Below are positions 35,050 through 46,579 of a DNA stretch of 64,000 nt, in pieces. A model generated the notes under the pieces. It ran no database searches and was not told the origin of the DNA. It saw only the letters and a program-made list of their open reading frames with translations. Position numbers and translations under genes: made by a program. The stretch covers positions 84,604,777 to 84,668,776 of the forward strand of contig OZ018337.1 in NCBI GenBank assembly GCA_963969495.1, written 5' to 3'. The first letter of the stretch is position 1. The number at the start of each line of letters is the position of its first letter. Source of the DNA: Ceratothoa steindachneri. Its lineage: Eukaryota > Arthropoda > Malacostraca > Isopoda > Cymothoidae.

Positions 35050-36332
35050 TGTAAGGGAATCGTCCCTTCACCCTCCCCCCCCCTCGTTCACTCTTAGTGC
35101 AGTCACAAGGCGGTTACCGCAAAGACATCTGTCGAAGGCATCGGCGGGTTCAGTGCTTAACCGCAGTGTGGCGCAACTCGGTGCCATTAAAGACCCTAAA
35201 GGTCAAAATGTAAGATCTCCCCCAGGAGAATGAGATCCAGTTTCACGTCAAATAAGAAATTGGAGATGGATTTCTCCCAATCTCGAAGGCTAACGAGGAG
35301 CCGATGTTTGACTTCGTGTGAAACACCGTTGGCCAAAAGAACTCTCCTGGGGCCGTCCTTAAGCCCCTCTCCCCCGAACTACTTTCCCAGTGGGGTGACG
35401 AGGTATAAATGAGGAACTCTGAGGAAAATAGAGGTAGTATACGTCAGTCTCTAGGTGACGAAGTCTTTGAAACAAACTGAACTGCCGAGACTGGAAAGGT
35501 AGTGTACTTGGCTCGCCAGACCAAGAAGTACAATGCAAGAGAGGCAGGGCTACCTACCTTAAGGGTCTAAGAAGAAGCTCATCCTCGAGCTAAATCCCTG
35601 GTTATCAAACCAAACGATAAGTTAACTTTGGTAAGTTCAACTTACTCTCGCCAGAGAGACTCTTCAAATCCTGGTGCACCTTAAACACGAGGCGTATTCC
35701 TCGTCCTTGTGGAATTAAGAAAAGAAGAAGGAAAAGAATCCCCCTCGAGCCCATTATGCGCTGGCCACAACGACCTCCTAAGTTAACTTGATTTAAGAAC
35801 CAAGTTCGACTTAGTCTCGCCAGAGAGACCACGACTGCCTAGGTGTTGCATAAAGCACCGTATTGGTCCTTGTCCTTGAAGAACCCCCCCCCCCCGGAAG
35901 AACGTGTGGCCCCCTCAACTGCCACCCTCGCCAAACAACCGTGTGATCTCGCTCATCTACATCTGGCCGGCGGCACGCATCGAGAGTAAATAACATTTCT
36001 GAGGCCTTTAAACTCCACATGAGTCCGTAAGCCTAATTTTTATATTATTGTTGTGTGTAGAGAAAACGTTAACCAATTTTTATGGGTAAACTAATTCAAT
36101 TTATTCTTGTTTTTTATAATATTAACAGTATTGCTGTAATTAATGTTTAGATTTTGGTAGGTAAATTGTTAAATTTAAAATATAACCATATTTTGTGAAT
36201 TAATGTGCGTTTCTTTTATATCCTTACGTGTTTCGTAACGGCTCTGTTCATTAAGATATCCTTATAATATCAATATATTAGACACTCTTATCACTCTTAG
36301 AATAGAACAAAAAGGGGAGGAATTCTACGATA
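35050..36332 (+). repeat. LTR 3 (right) of the array
   Basis: 1,283 bp, beginning TGTAAGGGAATCG and ending TTCTACGATA, so the canonical CA is mutated to TA. Its TATAAAT is at 35,404. The last 230 bp diverge strongly from LTRs 1 and 2, with several indels and no TATAAAAG motif. Confidence 0.9.
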
Positions 36333-36337
36333 ATTAG
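36333..36337. repeat. 3' target-site duplication of the LTR array (ATTAG)
   Basis: Identical to 28,333-28,337. Confidence 0.85.
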
Positions 36338-36625
36338 TTAATCATTTATTTAACTCATATAATATCAGGGAATTGACCTTCTTGTGGCATGACGTCAAGG
36401 ATGCTCTCTCAACACAATCTACTTAGTATTCTTTATAATAATTTGCTACAACCACTAATGAGATATTAAATTTCTACACCTTTCTAAGAAAATTATTATC
36501 ACTTTAAATCATCTATTGAAATTTAGAACAATTAATATTCCCGAAATAATATTAAAACCATCCACAGTCCACAAAAATTGAAATTAATATCACTAAACAG
36601 AAACTAGCTGATAACAGAGTGCATG
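36338..36625. other. Unassigned sequence right of the array
   Basis: If the array inserted into the LINE scrap at 28,179, the LINE should resume here. I could not read a convincing RT block. Confidence 0.4.

Positions 36626-36692
<67 letters not shown>
36626..36692. repeat. (TA)n microsatellite, left of the TIR element
   Basis: About 67 bp of TA with one TG interruption, ending 6 bp before the terminal inverted repeat at 36,699. Confidence 0.95.
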
Positions 36693-36696
<4 letters not shown>

Positions 36697-36698
36697 AA

Positions 36699-38837
36699 TT
36701 AAGGTGTTCCAAAAACGGTGGTAATATTTCAAAGTATAATGATCCTTTTCTACACCACTGCGTTATTTAGTGTTGCATTCCTCTCATTGTGTGCGAAATT
36801 TCGTCACAATACAATGATATTTAGAGGTCACACCACTTGTTATCTTTTCATATTTCTTTTTATTTTCAACTTATGGCAATCCGTACTCATTTGATCCGCG
36901 ATTGTTGGCTTCTTACCAAGTCTTTTGATTCCCTATCATGTGCCCGTCTTTCAAGTAAGCAGGATGGGCTGTCATTGTACCTGTTCCATCACGTCATGAA
37001 AAATAAGACCTTATCGGAAGGTCTGAACTTGGTATGTGGCGGGTTCCTTACCGTATGGGAGACGGCCAGGATTCGGATATGGCAGGTGTATGCTTGTGTC
37101 AGGAAACTTTGAAGAATTCACGATGAAAACCAAGCACTCAACAAACAACAGATTCATGTTTGGGAGTCGCACCGTTTCAAGGAGATGTCCCTGGATTACC
37201 TTCAGAATCTCCTCGATCTTGCCACAAGCAATGTTTTTCAGGTAATGATAAACCAAGAAGACAAGGAGTTCCTCAAAATGCAGCATGAGGACATCTTCTC
37301 ATTTAGGTTTGCAGAGATCGACGCGGAGAAATCTGAAGTCGAGGCCAGGCTTGTAAAGATAAAGGAGCAAGAAGCTGCTCTCAATCGGAGATACGAAGAA
37401 CAAGAAGACAAAATTTATGGGGGCACTCTTGCCTTTAGTCCCAGCTCCACATAGTCAGAGGAGTCACAGGCTGAAGACGACTACCGACCTTCAACTTCAG
37501 CATGTATATCTTGTCCTGCTGCGAAGAAGCCCCAAAACATCTTCAAATCTCCTAAAGTCGTGGGCGTATTGGATCCATCAAATCTCTCAGATCGTGGTGT
37601 GTCCTCCGTCACTGCTGCTGTCACATAACCCCAGGGCCACAATATTTCTGATCTAACGTTGTCCCGAAGTTCGATACGGTGTTTGCGACTTACACGAGCC
37701 TAATCTAAGACGATGAAGCGCGGAAGTAGCTTCAGGCTGCTCGTCCCCTTCTCCTGCATTGGGACGGGAAAACGCTGCAGGAGATGTTAAGGAAGACAGT
37801 GGAGAGGATTGTGATTGGGAAAACTGGTCATGGATTCAAGTAGTTGCTAGGTATTTTAAGTGCTGCTCAAAGTACAAGAGAAGTCTTGTAAGATAGTTGG
37901 CGATGTTGGCATGCCGATATCATGTGTTGGAGATTGTTCTCTCTGACGATTTTCTAGTCATCTTTAGGCACACTGGTGGTCTGAAAGTTACCCTTTTCCA
38001 CGTTTTCAGAAGTAGTGACCGATGACCTAACAGCAAGAGTACACAGTGGCTGAGGATACCCTCTGCGAAGCAAATCTGTAGCAGCTCAGCTCCTAGATGA
38101 AGGACAACCTGGCATCTGCCCTGGCTGATCCAAAAAAATGGCCGCGTGATGACTAATTCGAGTTTGTGCATCTCGCAATCCTGTTCTTTGAAGGAAATAC
38201 AACGACCTAACCTTTGTTTCGTGCTTCTGGGACCATCCAACAGGCGAGGTGGATATCAAAGGGCATCAATGTCTCAAGATCTTCTTGTTTCGACACCAGT
38301 TCAAGACACTGAAATGAGAGGAGCTGAATGTGACTGGCATCGCGCTGTTCATTGTCCAGGTGTACGTCAGCTTTAGGCACGAAGCTCCTCTAGCATCACA
38401 AGCCACATACAACGACATCATGATGCTGACTGAACTCCAGAAGTACACGGAGCCCAGAAATCGAAGCATGGCTTCCTTCAGATTGATCCTTTGACTTGGA
38501 ATGACGACAAGCTGTACGAGACTTTCAGGCCAAAACCAAAATCCTGAGAGTGGTGAGCGACGCGGCTAAACGAGCAGTGGCCCTGACAGAGGCGTACAAT
38601 GTGACGCTGACAACTGATAACGATCAGAAGCAATTCATCTTCCGTCTCATTCACAAACACCTAATGTCCATCCAGAGACCTTGAAGGACTAACCTAACGA
38701 AGAAAACGTGAAAGGTGTGGTGACCACTAAATGATAAAATAGAGACAAAATTTTAAGTGTAAATCTTTTTCGCGAAGTGTAATGAAATAACCTCTGTCGA
38801 GAGAAAGATGTCATTTTCCGTGATTTGGACCACCCTA

Positions 38838-38838
<1 letters not shown>
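36699..38838 (+). mobile_element. DNA transposon with imperfect TIRs and a decayed gene
   Basis: The left end reads TTAAGGTGTTCCAAAAACGG. The reverse complement of the right end reads TTAGGGTGGTCCAAATCACGG. They agree at 13 of the first 15 positions. The 2.14-kb element contains one decayed gene reading left to right. (TA)n tracts flank it on both sides, 6 bp from the left end and 2 bp from the right end. No unambiguous target duplication could be defined. The TIR pair was found by eye and explains why the decayed gene stands alone between the two microsatellites. Confidence 0.65.
36890..38690 (+). pseudogene. Decayed transposase-like gene of a multicopy invertebrate family
   Basis: Pieces in order are: SSKQDGLSLYLFHHVMKNKT and a 'vWEtARI' block (36,950-37,080); SLDYLQNLLDLATSNVFQVM and NQEDKEFLKMQHEDIFSFRF (37,188-37,310); a charged segment, KSEVEARLVKIKEQEAALNR (37,330-37,390); VVGVLDPSNLSDRGVSSVTA and DLTLSRSSIRCLRLTRA (37,555-37,700); LLHWDG-like, degraded (37,740); a DD.EFVHLAILFFEGN.T block with SGTIQQARWISKGI (38,150-38,270); FIVQVYVSFRHEAPLASQA and YNDIMMLTELQKYTEP (38,350-38,455). 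I recall proteins with this order ('lsDR.av.vlta.a..lGh......l.rSsI.r.R', 'PGA.h.ARWMak.iYslKi.lFr.qF', 'aP.as.Ap.nDl.ll..L..Y') as repeated, usually unnamed genes in invertebrate genomes. Frameshifts and stops abound. Function is inferred as transposase only because of the flanking TIRs. Confidence 0.7.

Positions 38839-38840
<2 letters not shown>

Positions 38841-38893
<53 letters not shown>
38841..38893. repeat. (TA)n microsatellite, right of the TIR element
   Basis: About 53 bp of pure TA, starting 2 bp after the right terminal inverted repeat. Confidence 0.95.
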
Positions 38894-38896
<3 letters not shown>

Positions 38897-41800
38897 CACT
38901 GCTGGGATAGAAAATTAAAACTTGGGGCCAGATTATATATATCAAGAACACATTGGCAAGAATAGGAAACGAATTACGATCTATCTAATTATCAAGAATT
39001 TTTAAGATTTCTACTGTCTGCCTAAGATCTAAACTGCTCCACCCTTTATCACAGTCAAAATTCTGTCTAAAGCCTGGAAAAAGCAACTCAAACTCCAAAA
39101 GTTTCCAAATAAATATCTTCGCATGATTACTCAAACTCCATCCAAATGGGAAAGAATATGCATACTAATATTGCATAGAAATATTAACCTTACAATTTTT
39201 TATGTGCAGGAAATTTCTCGAAGAAAAATCTATTAGGAATGAATTATTTTCCAGAAAAATCAAACGATTCAACGGCAACATCTCGACAAAACCCATATCT
39301 GACAGGACTTCATGGAGCGAATTTACAATTAAGCGACACCGAACTATCCAAGAAGTTTACTCTTAAATTTACCAGGTGCTGAGAAGTTCAAATTAATTAG
39401 TGTTAACTACGACAATTGAATTAAGTTAACTTTCAATATATTAAAGCAGTTATTGAACTTAAAAATACATAGTTACAATTTATCCAGCCACATGTATCTA
39501 CCTTATTATAATACTTTTAACAACTTTCATATCTCTCATCATTTACAGTTTGACACGATTATTTCTACGCCCTTATGGCTATTGTTCGATTCTTAAAAGC
39601 TCTGTCAGCGAAAGCCACTAAGATTTTCTGGCCCGGAAGCCTCGCGCGTTTCCATCTTCAGCAGAAGTGCTACAATTTTTGGATTTTTATCCACCAATCT
39701 TTTTTAATTTACTTTTTGTAATTCAATGTAAATGAGTTGGAATACATTTTCTGGGTGTATAAGACTATAAATAAGAAAAAATGGTAATTTATAAAAATAA
39801 TTGCGTCTAGATTTCAATGTATTTACGAAACTGGTAGAAAGACATCGACAATTTTCCTCTAAATAAGATAGAACGATGGCTTTATAAACCATCACAAGTT
39901 ATCATACATATTTTGCAATCCTTGATCCTTTCTTTCCTTAATTTTTGTGATAAGTAACCTTTGAAGAGTTACAAAGCCACCTAATACACAGCGGGATAAA
40001 AAAACGTACATCCTTGTCAATTCTCTAATTTGAAATTATATTTGCATTACCTTTATCACCTATTTGCCAATTCCTTTCTCTCCAATAAACGATATTAGAA
40101 AACTAAGCCCAACTTTTCTTGGAATTTTTAATAAATAAGAAACTGTCGCTTTTCCGGAGTTTTCTTGAAAAAATCAATATTCACAAACTTTTGCATATTT
40201 GATAAATTGTAAACTCATCTAAATTTTTCGGACTACACATTTATAAGTGATACGAAATACAATAAGTGAAACTTGTGTCTCGTTAATACAATTAATAATG
40301 TTACAAGCTTATTCAACACGGAATAATTCACATTTGACAAAGGTTAAATATGTAGCAGTTGTTCATTAAATAGGATGTCTCAGTGTGATAGTCTAAAGTT
40401 CACGATTCATATTAGAGTGAAAGAAAAAAGATGATGTTGTAATTCATTGAAGGATACTTTAGGTTTAAAGGATGTGATAGGAGCTGAAGGTAATATCATA
40501 GTAAAAATTCCTACTGAGGAAATAGTTCATTATTGCTGACCGTAAAATCTAACGAAAACCCTTTTTGAATCAATTGCGAATTAAATTAAAGCCTAAAGAA
40601 ATTGAATAAGGGATCGATAAGGGCCAAGGTGCAATAGGAAACTAGGAAAGCTTTTAAAACAGGTTCTCTTACCTATATAACGCGGCCTATTTTAAACTCC
40701 AAATAAGTTACAAGTCCTTAAATAATGGAGTCAAATCTCAAAGGCTCATATATGTACTAAAGAAGATTTAAGGCAGTTACCTATTTTACACGATTCATCA
40801 GTTATTTTAGTTTTAGTCGCTAGATAAACTTGATTGACTGAGTTATTCTTAGCCGTTCGTATGCTCAAGTTCCTATCTTTTGCCCTTCACTTTGCTAGTA
40901 GAAGTCAAGATTTCGGAACGCACGACGAAAATCGCTCCCAAATATATTCCTAAATGAGGACGTCTCTAACTTGTTGCAACTAAGGAAAACAGACTTCAGT
41001 TTTCTTCACATAAATATCAACTAAGATCAGGAAAAAGAGATGAAGTGATTTCACAACCAATCCTCAACGTCTATAAGGCAAGTTTAGGTTTTTAGGTTTC
41101 TTGAACTTTAGGTAAATGATAGATGGTAGTTGGCCATCAAAACAAGAGACAGACTAATGCTTGCCTATGTACCATTAGAACATGGTATGGTTTATCTCTC
41201 AAATTTTGGGTTCGCAAACTAATTTCATACATGTACAACGTTTTATATACACTATTCTCGAGGCTTTACGATAATAAACCCACCGGAATAAGCGCGACCC
41301 CTATTTTTCTCTTCTGGCTATCAGTACCCACCAATATAATGTCTGGTTATCTTCTGGTAATCTAAGATTTCTAGCTCTGCCAAGTAAATAAATACAGTAT
41401 CTAATATCTAATTTAGGATCGATGCCATTTTAACCAAGTGCATTAACTTTGCATTAAAGTATTAACAAGTAATCAATAAATAAGGACCTCATTTCGAGCA
41501 GATATATTAATTGTGGTTAGGCTGATGAATATGGAAGTTTAACAAAGTATCCAAAATATGGGACCCTCCAACATATAAGGCAGCCAATGCGAGGTCGAAC
41601 CGACTAATCTGGCTCCCCATCCAATGAATAACATACGTACTGTAGCTTAACTTCATTAAGTGTTGCAATGATTGTTTTTTCCTTTGGCTGCGGCCTAGCC
41701 AGTCGAACGCCATTTAATTTAATAAAAATTTCTTTGAATCACCACTCGTATGGTAATAAGGGAGAAATATTCTACAAAAGAGGAGCTTTAATCTATGTAC

Positions 41801-44800
41801 TTGATAATAAAGTATATTTAAAAAGATTGATTGCTTCTAACCTGCGTCCCTTTTAAATGAAGTGAAAAGTTGTTTATTGGTGTCACTTTCATAACTTTCA
41901 GTGTTTTCTTCCCTAAATATTATTTAACTTATGTGTATGATTAGCTTTTACTAATTTCTTTTCGGTTAAAACATCCACGAAATGAATAGTTTTAAAAATA
42001 ACAACGAGGCATAAGAGAGTTCCCCTCTACTTGTACTAAAATATCTCAAATTGCCAAATTGCCTTGGTTACAGCGACAAATTAAATTAAAGATAGGCTTT
42101 GGGTAGAAGTTTATGATAAATGCGGAAAAGATATAATCTTTAAACACCGTCAATTCAGAAGCCAAATTAGTCGCAATTTACCTCACATTTTTTCCTTTGT
42201 TGAGCAATGATTATGGTTTTGTTTTGGCCAATTTGTGCGAGATCATAAAGAAGGCAAAGGTAAGAATACTGGCAATATTTCGTTTTTAAGGGCCTGATTA
42301 TAGCCTAAATAATTATGGGAAATTAATGGAGAAAAGTTACAATTTAAAGTTGCGTTGGAAATTACAGGGTTAGATAACTTATGCTAGGTAATAAATGAAG
42401 AGGAAAAGAAGGAAATAGAGGAATTGAAAGTGAAGCAGACAAATTGACACAGAATACTAGATACTTTCGAATACGATGTTACCCAATACTCGACTGTGGA
42501 GGGGGAGAAGTTTAAATGCCCTACGACCATTACTTTGTTAGCATGGCGCTTTCAATAGGGTGCAATTTATATTTCCTTTTAAGCCATTATGAACGATTTG
42601 ATAACGCCCACGCTTCACAGTGGGGAATTTAAAGTTTCGAAATTCCTGGGAGAATTCTTTTGAATATTTTGCGAGGCGCATTATTTTGCCTTATTAAATT
42701 CAGCCGCCATCATAAATATAAGTCCAAGATGGATAAATATGTGCTCTTTTGTTTATTTCAAAAGGTAAACTCTTCTTCTCAAAGAAAAGAGAAATTTACA
42801 CAAGAAAAATGATGATAAAAATAAGGTGAAAAATGTGATTCAAAACAACTGCATTTATGACATCGTGATCGAAGGAAAGAAAGATTTACACTAAATAATA
42901 TGGTACGCATAGTGAGAAGGATTGTAGCATCCATCGCAAGACATGCCTGTAATTTTTCCTAAGTAATTTATCCTATTTACAAAGGCACAAAATCAGATAT
43001 TTCTTGAAGATATCCATTAAGAAGGAAAGCCCGAACAAGTTTCACTCAATGCCTCGTCAATTTACTGTTGAGATTAAAGATGAACTGGTTATAACAAACA
43101 AAGGGTTTTATTATACTACTAAAAGAAAGAATGTAGTGAAAAGTGGTGGAAAAAAGAGAAAAATAAATGACCCTAATGAATGGAAAACGATCAATAGCTG
43201 TATTGAAAGGCTTCCATATTTAGAATACTGCTTTTCGTATTGCTTTATATTCATAAAAACAATCATTTACACTCTCAATAACATCGATATCCATAAGAGC
43301 AAATTTGATCACTCTTCTTTAGGCGGATAAATAAAAATTAGGTCCGAAGTTCGAAATCTATTCCAGTTTACTTACAAATTTATGAACAAAATACGTTTGT
43401 GGGAGAAGAGACCAAATCCGATCAATTAAATTTGCCACAACTTATTGCTATCGTCTCTCTATAAGGTATTTATTGTAATAGGCATTAGAGTTAAAAGGAA
43501 TTTAGAGGTTTAGGTTCATCATGGTTATTTTAGCTCTATAAATAGATCTATACTCACTTTTAACCTTTTATTTGCTCCATATGATTTAAATTGTAAAGGA
43601 CGGAATTAAGAAAAGAAACTCGCTTTCTTGATACAAGATACTTTTCATTATTTTTCTATAAATGGTGACTAGTTTTGTTTTGGATTGTATGGTCTATATG
43701 GTTCATTTTGAGGTTAATAATAAAAGAAATGGCGTTTATTATGTTAATGATAGCTGGGTGACCCGTGTTAACTTCGCTCTTCCAGCGTGGAATTTTGATT
43801 CATTGCCTCACACAGATTGTTGGTGAGCTTTCAAGGAACTGTCTCCAGTTTTTGAAAAATCTAGTGTAGAATTTAAGATAAGAGCTGATGCTAATGAACT
43901 ATAATATCTTGATATCCTGAATGTGATTAACAATTAATAGGGTGGAAGAAGGTCTTTGGAATTTAAGGAATTTTAATGACAAAAAAAGAATGTTACTAAA
44001 AGTATAGAGAGTATTTGACCTTGGTGAAAAGGAATATGGAGTTGGTCAGAAAGGGTAATAATGAAAAGAAAATGCCTTACAAACACAAATAAGTGTGTAA
44101 GAGCCTTGACTTCTTGACTAAAGCCCACACAAAAAAAATGCATAATTAAAACTAGCCTTTAAGGGTTAAAAGACGACGATTCAGCTGAGGAATAAAATTG
44201 AGACGCATTGTCTCACAAAAAATTGACAAAGAAAATGTACGCGGTCAAAATAGACACACACAAAGAGAAATATATATGGAGAGACTATTATACTGCACCA
44301 TTTAACCACTAGAACATAAGGCAGAGTGGTGTCGAATAAAGCGAAAGGATGCTGTGTTGACCTATCCTCGGCCCCGTTAGCAGAACATGGGGTAAGATAA
44401 TGATTGGGGATGAAGGAAGAAAACCGTTCACCTGAGTACGCAAGCAAATAAAAAAAGCGAGTGCAGATTGGGCGTTAATTACTTAACTGTGGCTAAATGC
44501 TGTTCTAGGTTATTTAAAATAGTATGTAAAAAATAATATTTAATAACACAACAAAAAAAGATAAATATTTAAACAAATAAAATTAAATTGGAATCATTAC
44601 TCTATTGGGCCCTCAGTAGTCTGGAAAAAGGGACAAGCTAATGAGTTTAAGGCAGATAAATAACCACACTCAGATTGAGGCTTCAAAGGCTGCGCTGAGC
44701 CGAAATACAAATAAATCTATATGAGATAACCGGATTAAGAACTCCGCACGCGTCGAAGCCTGGCAGAAGTTAATGCTTGCACGACGAAGGGAAGGGGAAA

Positions 44801-46285
44801 TTCGATAAGGAGAATTGCAGAATATTGAGATTTATCCCGCAATACCTGGTGGACGAGAACGGCCATTGTGGGGAAATCGACAATTGACTGGGCAAAGTTC
44901 CGACGAAAGAGTTTTTATTCTTTTGGCTCGTGTAGACTAAAACAAAGCCAAATCGAGAATAGGCGTGTCTCGTGCAGGAAAGCGAGCGGTTACTAACTTG
45001 ATACAGCTGAACCTGACGTTAAATACTGGCTGAAGATGCGGTGAGATCGCCTTCGGCCACAAAGGTGATTCTCCCAAGGTATGTATTGGACTGTGGGATG
45101 GACGTCTTCCTTCCAGGAATTTGTGATAACAGATGACCTTCCTCGCTCTTGCATGCTTCCAGATGGTAGGTGGGAGACAAGATTGCCTCAAGTCTTGGGG
45201 AGAAACCTCTATGAGCAAACACAGCTGCGTTCCGAAAGCCTCTTTGCTTGAATAGATCTCGACCTTAGATCTTGTGTTTGATAGCCTCGAGGGTTTTGAA
45301 TGTCCACGTGGTGCTCCTTGAGTCTACTCTTTCACACTCTAAAAATAAAATGAATGGAGACTCATCAATTAGAATTTTATAGGCTGTGATTTAACATATA
45401 TGAAATAACGTAGCATCTATTCCAGTTGTACAATCTATTCAATTAATTAAGAATTATGAAACCAAAAAGACTTTACTAATCAATCTGAAGTTCAGATAAC
45501 ATTAATGGAATATCTGTTGACATCTAAAGTTAAGAAATTTATATAAATGCCAGTTATTTATAAAATAATTCAGTTAATTCATTCAAAGAACTTTCTCTTA
45601 ATTTTATCAGGAATCATAAAAGGCCAGAATATGAAACCATTACGAAGCTCAATATAAACCTTTCAAAACTTAGGAGTGAGAATATTTGGAAAACTGCACT
45701 TTTTAACATCTCATCTTAACTTCTTTGCAGAAAATTGTAGAGATAATATTGAAAAATAAGGAAAAAGGTTTCATCAGGATATTAAGTGCATGGAGGAGAT
45801 GTGACACCAAGGAACATGAGACATTAATCGTTCATTTTTAGTGACAATATTAGTTTATTTGCTCACTTTAATCTATTATTTCAATATTCTGTGACTTTTT
45901 CCTCAGAGTTCGCGAAAAAACTACAAGATTTGTTCTAATGTAATTTTGTTTAATTTGTCCAATTTTCATTTTATATTGGTCAGACTTTTTCGACTTTCGA
46001 CACAAATGTTAAAGTTGAACGTCCGAAACATTTTTATTTGCTTATCATTCAAACGGTTGATCAACCTTTAAAAATCAGACTAGTTTTAGGATACTTAAAA
46101 GAATTTAAGAAAGAAATCAACAATAGAAGAGTAAAGTAAGCCAAATTTTATAATAATTTCCCTCTGTACTCCGGTTTTAACCTAAAAGATATGAATAAAA
46201 CAAATGTTAAAAACACTTTCTACTAAAATACAAAGTCTATTTAAATGAAAAGCTCGAATGTGCTATTTTTCCTCAAGGAAATGGT
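38894..46285. other. Unassigned AT-rich sequence with a few small frames
   Basis: Small frames at 41123-41365 (plus), 41507-41713 (minus) and 43004-43330 (plus, 108 codons, with a KKRKINDPNEWKT segment) were examined and not recognised. 44,600-45,330 is a more GC-rich patch with overlapping minus-strand frames of 93 and 67 codons, also unrecognised. Neither patch shows a signal peptide, a splice-flanked exon or a known motif that would support a gene. Confidence 0.45.
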
Positions 46286-46288
46286 AGT

Positions 46289-46408
46289 TCAAAGAAACTT
46301 TTCTTCAGAATTCACTGCAGTCGGAGGAATACATGAGCATTTGAGGTAGTCCTTAGCATTGGAATTCGAAAACCTTGCACTGAAATTTCGAAAATATTCC
46401 AAATAGCA
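46289..46408 (-). pseudogene. hAT transposase C-terminal dimerisation scrap
   Basis: The end of a minus-strand frame reads YLEYFRNFSARFSNSNAKDY and then LKCSCIPPTAVNSEEKFL. In hAT transposases the C-terminal dimerisation region reads approximately 'pl.yW..n...fP.la.lA.dyL.iP.tsv.SEr.FS'. The CIPPTAVNSE segment and the preceding aromatic and AKDYL positions fit in order. The expected 'FS.aG' that follows is replaced by FL-stop, so the copy is damaged. No upstream hAT blocks could be read. It differs from the ZBED5-like copy at 19-21 kb, so it is probably another hAT lineage. The call rests on one block of about 40 residues. Confidence 0.55.
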
Positions 46409-46579
46409 TCGTTTGTTGTCCTCAGCAAAAATAACAGAGTAAAATGGACTGAATAAAGAAAAGAAAGAAAGAAAGTTTATGGTTGTGGATAAATTTCCCG
46501 CAGGAGCAGAAAGGCAAAATTGAAGACTGGTTTTCAAGATAGCATAAAAGGGAGAAGAAAATAGACATATATGTGCCAT

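Larger units (their letters stand above)
28338..36332 (+). mobile_element. Tandem LTR retroelement array: LTR-internal-LTR-internal-LTR
   Basis: This 7,995-bp unit is bounded by ATTAG on both sides. LTRs lie at 28,338-29,630, 31,694-32,986 and 35,050-36,332; two internal regions of exactly 2,063 bp separate them. The internal copies differ at about seven single bases by eye. The middle LTR matches the right LTR in its 5' two-thirds and the left LTR in its 3' third. One TSD around the whole array, together with the chimeric middle LTR, is the signature of unequal crossing-over between the two LTRs of one original insertion. The internal regions are too short for pol and contain only a broken gag-like frame, so the element was probably mobilised by proteins from elsewhere. 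Orientation (plus) follows from the primer-binding site, purine tract and coding strand. Confidence 0.9.

Noticed and set aside
43004..43330. 108-codon plus-strand frame with a basic KKRKINDPNEWKT segment
   Set aside because: Vaguely like basic linkers in transposon proteins, but no second block supports it.
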